The position numbers were made by a program, and so were the translations under genes. Below the pieces are notes generated by a model. It saw nothing but the letters and a program-made list of their open reading frames with translations. It ran no database searches and was not told the origin of the DNA. This document shows positions 59,110 to 64,000 of a stretch of DNA of 64,000 bases, piece after piece. Source of the DNA: Pardosa pseudoannulata (lineage: Eukaryota; Arthropoda; Arachnida; Araneae; Lycosidae); NCBI GenBank assembly GCA_032207245.1, contig CM063500.1, positions 37,660,987 through 37,724,986 on the forward strand, written 5' to 3'. The stretch's first letter is position 1, and every line of letters begins with the position of its first letter.

Positions 59110-62100
59110 CTGAGTCCGAAAATACCAATTTTGGTATTATGTCTGTGTGGTCAAAGTGTATAGAGACAGGAAGAAGGGAAATGGCATTAGAAATAATGTA
59201 AAACCGCAAGCGAAAGAAGTGATCTCCAGAATTTTGTAAGAAAAATAGTTTTGCAGGCACCCGCTGAAATTCAGATACTTCATTTTTCTTTTGAGTCTTG
59301 ATTTTGTTTTTTAAATTATTAATTTTGTAAATTTCAGGTATGAGTTTTTAAAAACTCATTGTATATTATATATTTGTAGTATATGCTGATACGTACACGT
59401 TATTTATGTTAATTTTTTATATTCCAGATTAATATTTTTGTTAAACAGATAGCTGCAAATGGCGTTCAACATAAGTTCGACCAAGAGATCGAGTCTATAT
59501 TATTCTTTCGAGGAAATGGGATTTATTGCTCCCGTATCATGATGTCACTACGTCGAGACGTAGCTAATATTTATTAAAACAACAGGTGTTCATCTATCAC
59601 AGCATATTAGCGACCGTAAAGCTATTTTTGTGCGCCCGTGACTGTCAACTGTATACTATATCAATATCAACCGTAGCCAACCGGTCCCCCTCCCCCAATT
59701 TTTTGTGTGGCCGCGAGATTCATCGTACTTTTAGAAATAAAGTTTAAGCAGTAAAATTATTGTATTGGTAACCCTGTTTTGTTACCACTAGTACTGATAA
59801 CACTATTTTGTCTTATCAGTAGTTACAGTCGTTGATGATCCTCGCTTAATTATTCAGGAATATTTAAAATTATTCAGAAAGAAGCATCTTTAATATGAGA
59901 TTTTTGATAGAATTATCATTGAAGATGAGACTTTAAATATTCAGACTTATATTGTATTAAAATGGTGCTGACTTAATGAAAATATTTGGAATCTAGCCGA
60001 TGATAAAAAATATCCTATTTTGAAAAAAAAGAGCTTACAAATTAAAAACCTGTTTCAGTTCCACGTATTTATGTGATTCCTTGTTTTTAACAATGAACAC
60101 AAATAAATCAACAATCAGATCTCGACTTTTCGATAGCAATTTCGAAGATGCTAAAAGATTGGGAATATCATCTTATACTTTGAAAAGTTAGTAGATAATA
60201 TCCCAGATAACATGCATACTTCCAGAAAGTTTGATTTTTTTCTGTATAACATTTGGAATAATAAATTTGAAGCAACAAACTTGCAGCAAAACTCCTGCAA
60301 GTTAGACGGAACCTAAAGCGACCACTTCTTTGCAACGCTGTTTTGCTGCAAAATTGTGGTAACCTTGTCATGACGACGTTGAAGCAAGCGAAAATTCTTA
60401 AACTTGCTGCATTGTTGTTTCAAACTTGAAGACTTGTCATGTTGAACGAGCTGCAAGTTTGCTGCAAACTAAATTTCCTATTTGGGATGCAATGCGAAAA
60501 TTCGCATTAAATGCAACTATTTTAAATTTCTTGTTACCTTTTTAGTGTAGGATATTGTTTATGATTCTTATGATTGCAATAAAATAAAGAAACATTAAGA
60601 ATTGTTATACTTCTTTTTTGAACTGCGCCCTCCAGCAATTTCCTTTTTGTTAGATGTGCCCAAGCGGGGAATAAGGTTAAGAACATCTGATCTAACAGGT
60701 GTTGATCAAATAGCCAGTGACTTCTGTAAGAGTTCCCTGTAGAACAGAGCAAGATCATTGTGCCTTCCCCTGTTTGATTTAGGTGTGGGCGTGAACACTG
60801 TAATTCGACTTAGACATCACTCGTGTGGAATACCGCCATTTAGTAGAGAAGATAGTTCGCTATCGTAAGTGTGACGTGAGCAAAAATAATGTTAAAACCC
60901 GAAGTTCACAATTATTTTTTCTTATGTTTTTTTATTAATATTAATGCATGCAGAAAATAATTGTACAAATTTATGTTGTGTATTAAAATAAAAAAGGAAA
61001 AAAACAGCTGGTTCGTGGATTTATTTAAAAAAAAAGCGATACAACAGAACATTTTCAGTAATACTTTTTTTGAAGTACTTAACAATTAATAATTTTTAAG
61101 TTTATTAAAAATATACCTTGAAATTGTAACACATTCCTATAAATATATTGTTAATAACATATTAAATTTTCAAGTTGGTTGGTTTAATCAAAATAAATTA
61201 ATTTAGAATATACGCTGTTCTTTTAGAGATCCTAATGTAGTAAGATAATAAAAATATTAAAAATCTAGGTCTCAGTTGTTCAAATTCAGATGCGGCTGGT
61301 GAGTTGAAATTGTAGGGGGTGCTGTAACTCCCTGAATCTGCATAAATGTATGTTTGTTAAAAAAATAAACACGAAAATATTGTTTATAATCCATAAATTT
61401 ACGTTGTGGTTCATCTTACTTAAAAATTACATCTGTTCTTGTTTTATTTCTAGCAAAAATGCCAGAAGCACTTTCTTTGGTGCCTGTGCAACTATTGATT
61501 ACTTTTTCTCAGATCAGTTCTTTGCAATAGAATTTAAAGTACCCTGATTCATACTATTTCTTAGAAATGTTTTTATTCTCTTTAAAGTTGTATAAAAACA
61601 GCTTTCAGGCTCTGATGTAGATGTAATAAAACTATGAGGAATTTTATGTCTTTAAATGTAATATCCAAATAGTTAAAGAAACGGAGTAAACATGATAAGA
61701 ACTCTAGAGACTTAATAAAGAGACTTTGTGTTGCCTAGTGCCGCTTTGTGCATTTCACTCCAACTAAAAGTACTTGCGCGGGCAGCTATATAGTAAGATA
61801 TGATCCTGTAATGAACAGAGTTAAAGTCTAATGACTCTTCTACACTTTGGCTCATGATGGACCACTGCAATGGTCACCATGATGGCGGACATCTTGATAG
61901 TTAACTCCACACTGGACCACTAGATGGGTCAATCTTCATAGGCGTGATTTGGCCTACTACTGCACACTCCAACTACTAGAGTTGACCATATTTGACATTT
62001 GGAGAAAAACCGCTCCCAAACGTATCATTGCCATCCCAGTTTTCATTCTCCGCAACCATCAACCATTATAAGCTATTACCCTCTACTATCAGTGAGGGAA

Positions 62101-62576
62101 TACAGTTTCCCAACATGAGCAATAGTGTAGAGGAACCATAAACTAGCCTCCTGTGAGCTGGCGCCGTCTAACGACACCGACTCGTGTTCATATTGCAAAA
62201 TATATTTTGGATTGTTGATGATAAAATGAAGTATTTCAAACAAATATAAATAAATTAAACTATATATATTTATATCGATTAAAAGATGGAGGGGCTGAAG
62301 TTTCACAGCGTCTCTGTCCAAATTTCATGAAATGAAAGATGAAAAAGTGTATAACTGTTAGACCAGTATTGGAAAACGGTTCAACAGTAAATGTTTGTTT
62401 CATGTGAACAAAAGTTTTGAATATCAATTGGTCTTATATAGTTTCTTCAAATAGTTCAATAAAAAGGTAAATATCACATAAATATCACTCAGAGGCTGTT
62501 GTGTCACATTTTAATCACATAGTTCTCATACCTACACAATAGGTTGATTTTCTGTCTTAATTTTTTCCTTGTGATC
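59110..62576. other. Intergenic region
   Basis: Mostly AT-rich. A patch at 60240-60480 repeats words such as AAACTTGCAGCA and TTTGCTGCAAA in both orientations. A more GC-rich patch at 61850-62180 is probably an old repeat. No coding gene recognised. Confidence 0.45.
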
Positions 62577-63250
62577 CAGAAGATCTATTATAAGGATACC
62601 AATTACTGTGACAACAGCACACATGCCATTACTATCTTTTTCTCTTTTTGAAATCATTGGAATTCCATCATTGTGAGATGAGTTTAAATACAGATTAGTT
62701 ATAAGTCTTTCAAATAACTGTTACAACAGTTCAGATGTTATTACTGTCTTTTTTCTCTTTTTGGAATCATCGGATTTCCGTTGTTGAGAGAGGAGTTCGG
62801 ATCCAGAAGATCTGTTATAAGACTTTCCTATGACTGTTACAACAGCACAGATGTTATTACTGTCTTTTCCTCTTTTGGAAATCATTAGCCTTTCGTTATT
62901 AAAAGAGGAGTTCGAATCCAGAAGATGAGTTATAAGGCTTTCTAAAAACAGTTACAACAGCACAAATGATGTTATTACTGTCTTTTCCTCTTTTGGAAAT
63001 TATTAGCCTTTTGTTATTACGGGAGGAGTTCAGATCCAGAAGAAGGCTTTCTTAAAACTGTTCCAACAACACAAATGTTATTACTGTCTTTTCCTCTCTT
63101 TGAAATCATTGGATTTCTTTTATTGCAAGAGAAGTTCAGATCCAGAAGATTTGTTATAAGACTTTCCAATGACTCTTACAACAGCACAGATGTTATTACT
63201 GTCTTTTTCCTCTTTATGAAATCAATTGCCTTCCGTTATTGATAAAGGAG
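62577..63250. repeat. Minisatellite, about 107-117-bp period, six units
   Basis: GTTATTACTGTCTTTT (or a close variant) starts near 62628, 62738, 62853, 62970, 63077 and 63192. Each unit also carries CAGAAGAT, TTATAAG, CTGTTACAACAGCACA, TCCTCTTT and GAAATCAT. The array ends about 40 bp from the last coding exon of the leucine-rich-repeat gene and lies on its 3' side, so it may be within that gene's 3' UTR. Confidence 0.9.
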
Positions 63251-63292
63251 TTTAGTTAGCATAAATGCGTATATGCAGTTGTAAAGAAATCC

Positions 63293-63438
63293 TCAAAAGC
63301 AGCGAAAATCCGATAACTTCAATTTTTTTAGTTCTTTTCCGAACTGTGCCTTAGGGGCGTAACATTCTCCTTGAAACACAGAGGGTGTCTGTTTTTTTAC
63401 AATCCACAGCATTTTGCAGTTGCACTTCAAAGGGTTAC
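63293..63438 (-). CDS. Leucine-rich-repeat protein, last coding exon (LRR C-terminal cap)
   Basis: The minus strand has an acceptor TATTTAG at 63439-63440 and then encodes GNPLKCNCKMLWIVKKQTPS, followed by VFQGECYAPKAQFGKELKKL and KLSDFRCF with TGA at 63293-63295. The spacing NPL.CNC...W, then C..P, then a closing F.C is the cysteine-rich LRRCT cap that ends extracellular leucine-rich-repeat domains; all four cysteines are present. The exon starts within a glycine codon. Ending right after the cap, with no membrane segment, suggests a secreted or lipid-anchored protein, or one of several isoforms. The repeats and signal peptide would lie beyond the right edge. Which LRR family is unknown. Confidence 0.75.
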
Positions 63439-63744
63439 CTAAATATAAAAATAATGTATTTAATTGACATTTATACAAATTATTTAAGACATTTTTAGAA
63501 TGATTTTAATCTTGAAAAATTGCATTTGATTTCAAGGATCTGTGAAATATTCCACTGACAAAATTAGTCCACTGGACTGATGGACTGATTTTGTCCGCGA
63601 GGTCATTCAGCAAATGCCTTTTTTACTTGCGTATAACTCACACTTTTTTAAAGGTAAAAAATTGTAACGTGTATAATGAGCTCCTAAAATTTGACCATGA
63701 ATTTGACAAAGTAGAGTACTTTTTTCACATTTTTACTCTTGGGG
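63439..63744 (-). other. Intron of the leucine-rich-repeat gene
   Basis: Sequence upstream (minus strand) of the last exon. It has no open frame resembling leucine-rich repeats. It leads into SINE copies that reach the window edge. Confidence 0.5.
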
Positions 63745-64000
63745 TTTGATTTAGTTTACTTGGAGCGCTATGGTCTACTGTCTTCCTACACTAGAGATAA
63801 TGAGACTGGGACCAAGTTTTGCAAGCAAGGTTTTGTTTTGGATTACTACGGTCTCCTTTTCTTCTACTCCAGAACTAATGAGACTGGAACTATACATATC
63901 TATGTCTACTGCTGAAAGCCGGTTCTGAAGGGCCTCGAACATCAATGACAGCACTGGGATTCTTACCCCCGAACTTTGGTATCGAAGAACAGTGCCTTAC
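63745..64000 (-). repeat. Two adjacent minus-strand SINE copies, one cut by the window edge
   Basis: A 3' fragment at 63745-63812 reads TTGGAGCGCTATGGTCTACT and GATAATGAGACTGGG. A second copy from about 63826 carries GGATTACTACGGTCTCC, GAACTAATGAGACTGGAACT, GCTGAAAGCCGGTTCTGAAG and, near the edge, TTTGGTATCGAAGAACAGTG, the complement of the tRNA-like head. Confidence 0.75.

Noticed and set aside
62577..63250. CRISPR-like array of direct repeats
   Set aside because: Units of about 115 bp repeat over their full length without unique spacers; this is a minisatellite in a eukaryotic genome.

Overview
This window is AT-rich eukaryotic DNA, most likely from an arthropod and quite possibly a spider or other chelicerate. 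The evidence is one long intron-split housekeeping gene whose protein is close to arthropod and vertebrate SNF5, arthropod-type DNA transposons, and a tRNA-derived SINE family. The exact taxon is inference.

The one complete gene is SMARCB1 (SNF5/INI1/Snr1) on the + strand, 6817-41749. I reconstructed it from nine coding exons: 6817-6897, 9437-9542, 25345-25471, 28954-29088, 31465-31592, 32736-32902, 36161-36351, 39682-39813 and 41710-41749. All splice phases agree. They give a 1107-nt CDS (368 residues plus stop) with the N-terminal winged-helix domain, both SNF5 repeats and the basic C-terminal helix. Upstream lie a near-palindromic NRF-1-like site, a CCAAT box and a possible arthropod initiator; downstream is an AATAAA. 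Intron 2 is 15.8 kb and holds a 102-nt, frame-preserving candidate cassette exon (21447-21548). It would add 34 residues to the winged-helix region, at the place where vertebrate SMARCB1 is also alternatively spliced.

A second host gene enters from the right edge on the - strand. Positions 63293-63438 are the last coding exon of a leucine-rich-repeat protein and encode an LRR C-terminal cap; the rest lies outside the window.

Most of the remaining recognisable sequence is mobile DNA. There is a deleted mariner (10149-10857), a decayed Tc1-like element (18160-19371) and a pogo/Tigger end (26844-27244). Four Helitron-like non-autonomous copies are present, one ending 48 bp before SMARCB1 exon 8. 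Two copies of a long-inverted-repeat MITE (34458-35176, 47072-47630) and two TTAA-flanked MITEs (11868-11938, 38019-38199) occur; the first TTAA MITE sits in a local duplication whose other unit preserves the empty site. There are many fragments of one SINE family, non-LTR retrotransposon remnants at about 4258 and 48086, a Ty3/Gypsy integrase end at 50111, and an LTR-like GC-rich block at 52612-53300. Two minisatellites (98-bp and about 115-bp periods) lie at 58545-59100 and 62577-63250.

No bacterial-type operon, CRISPR array, rRNA gene or functional tRNA gene is visible. The intergenic stretches at 1-4250, 43200-46800 and 59110-62560 show no gene I can support.
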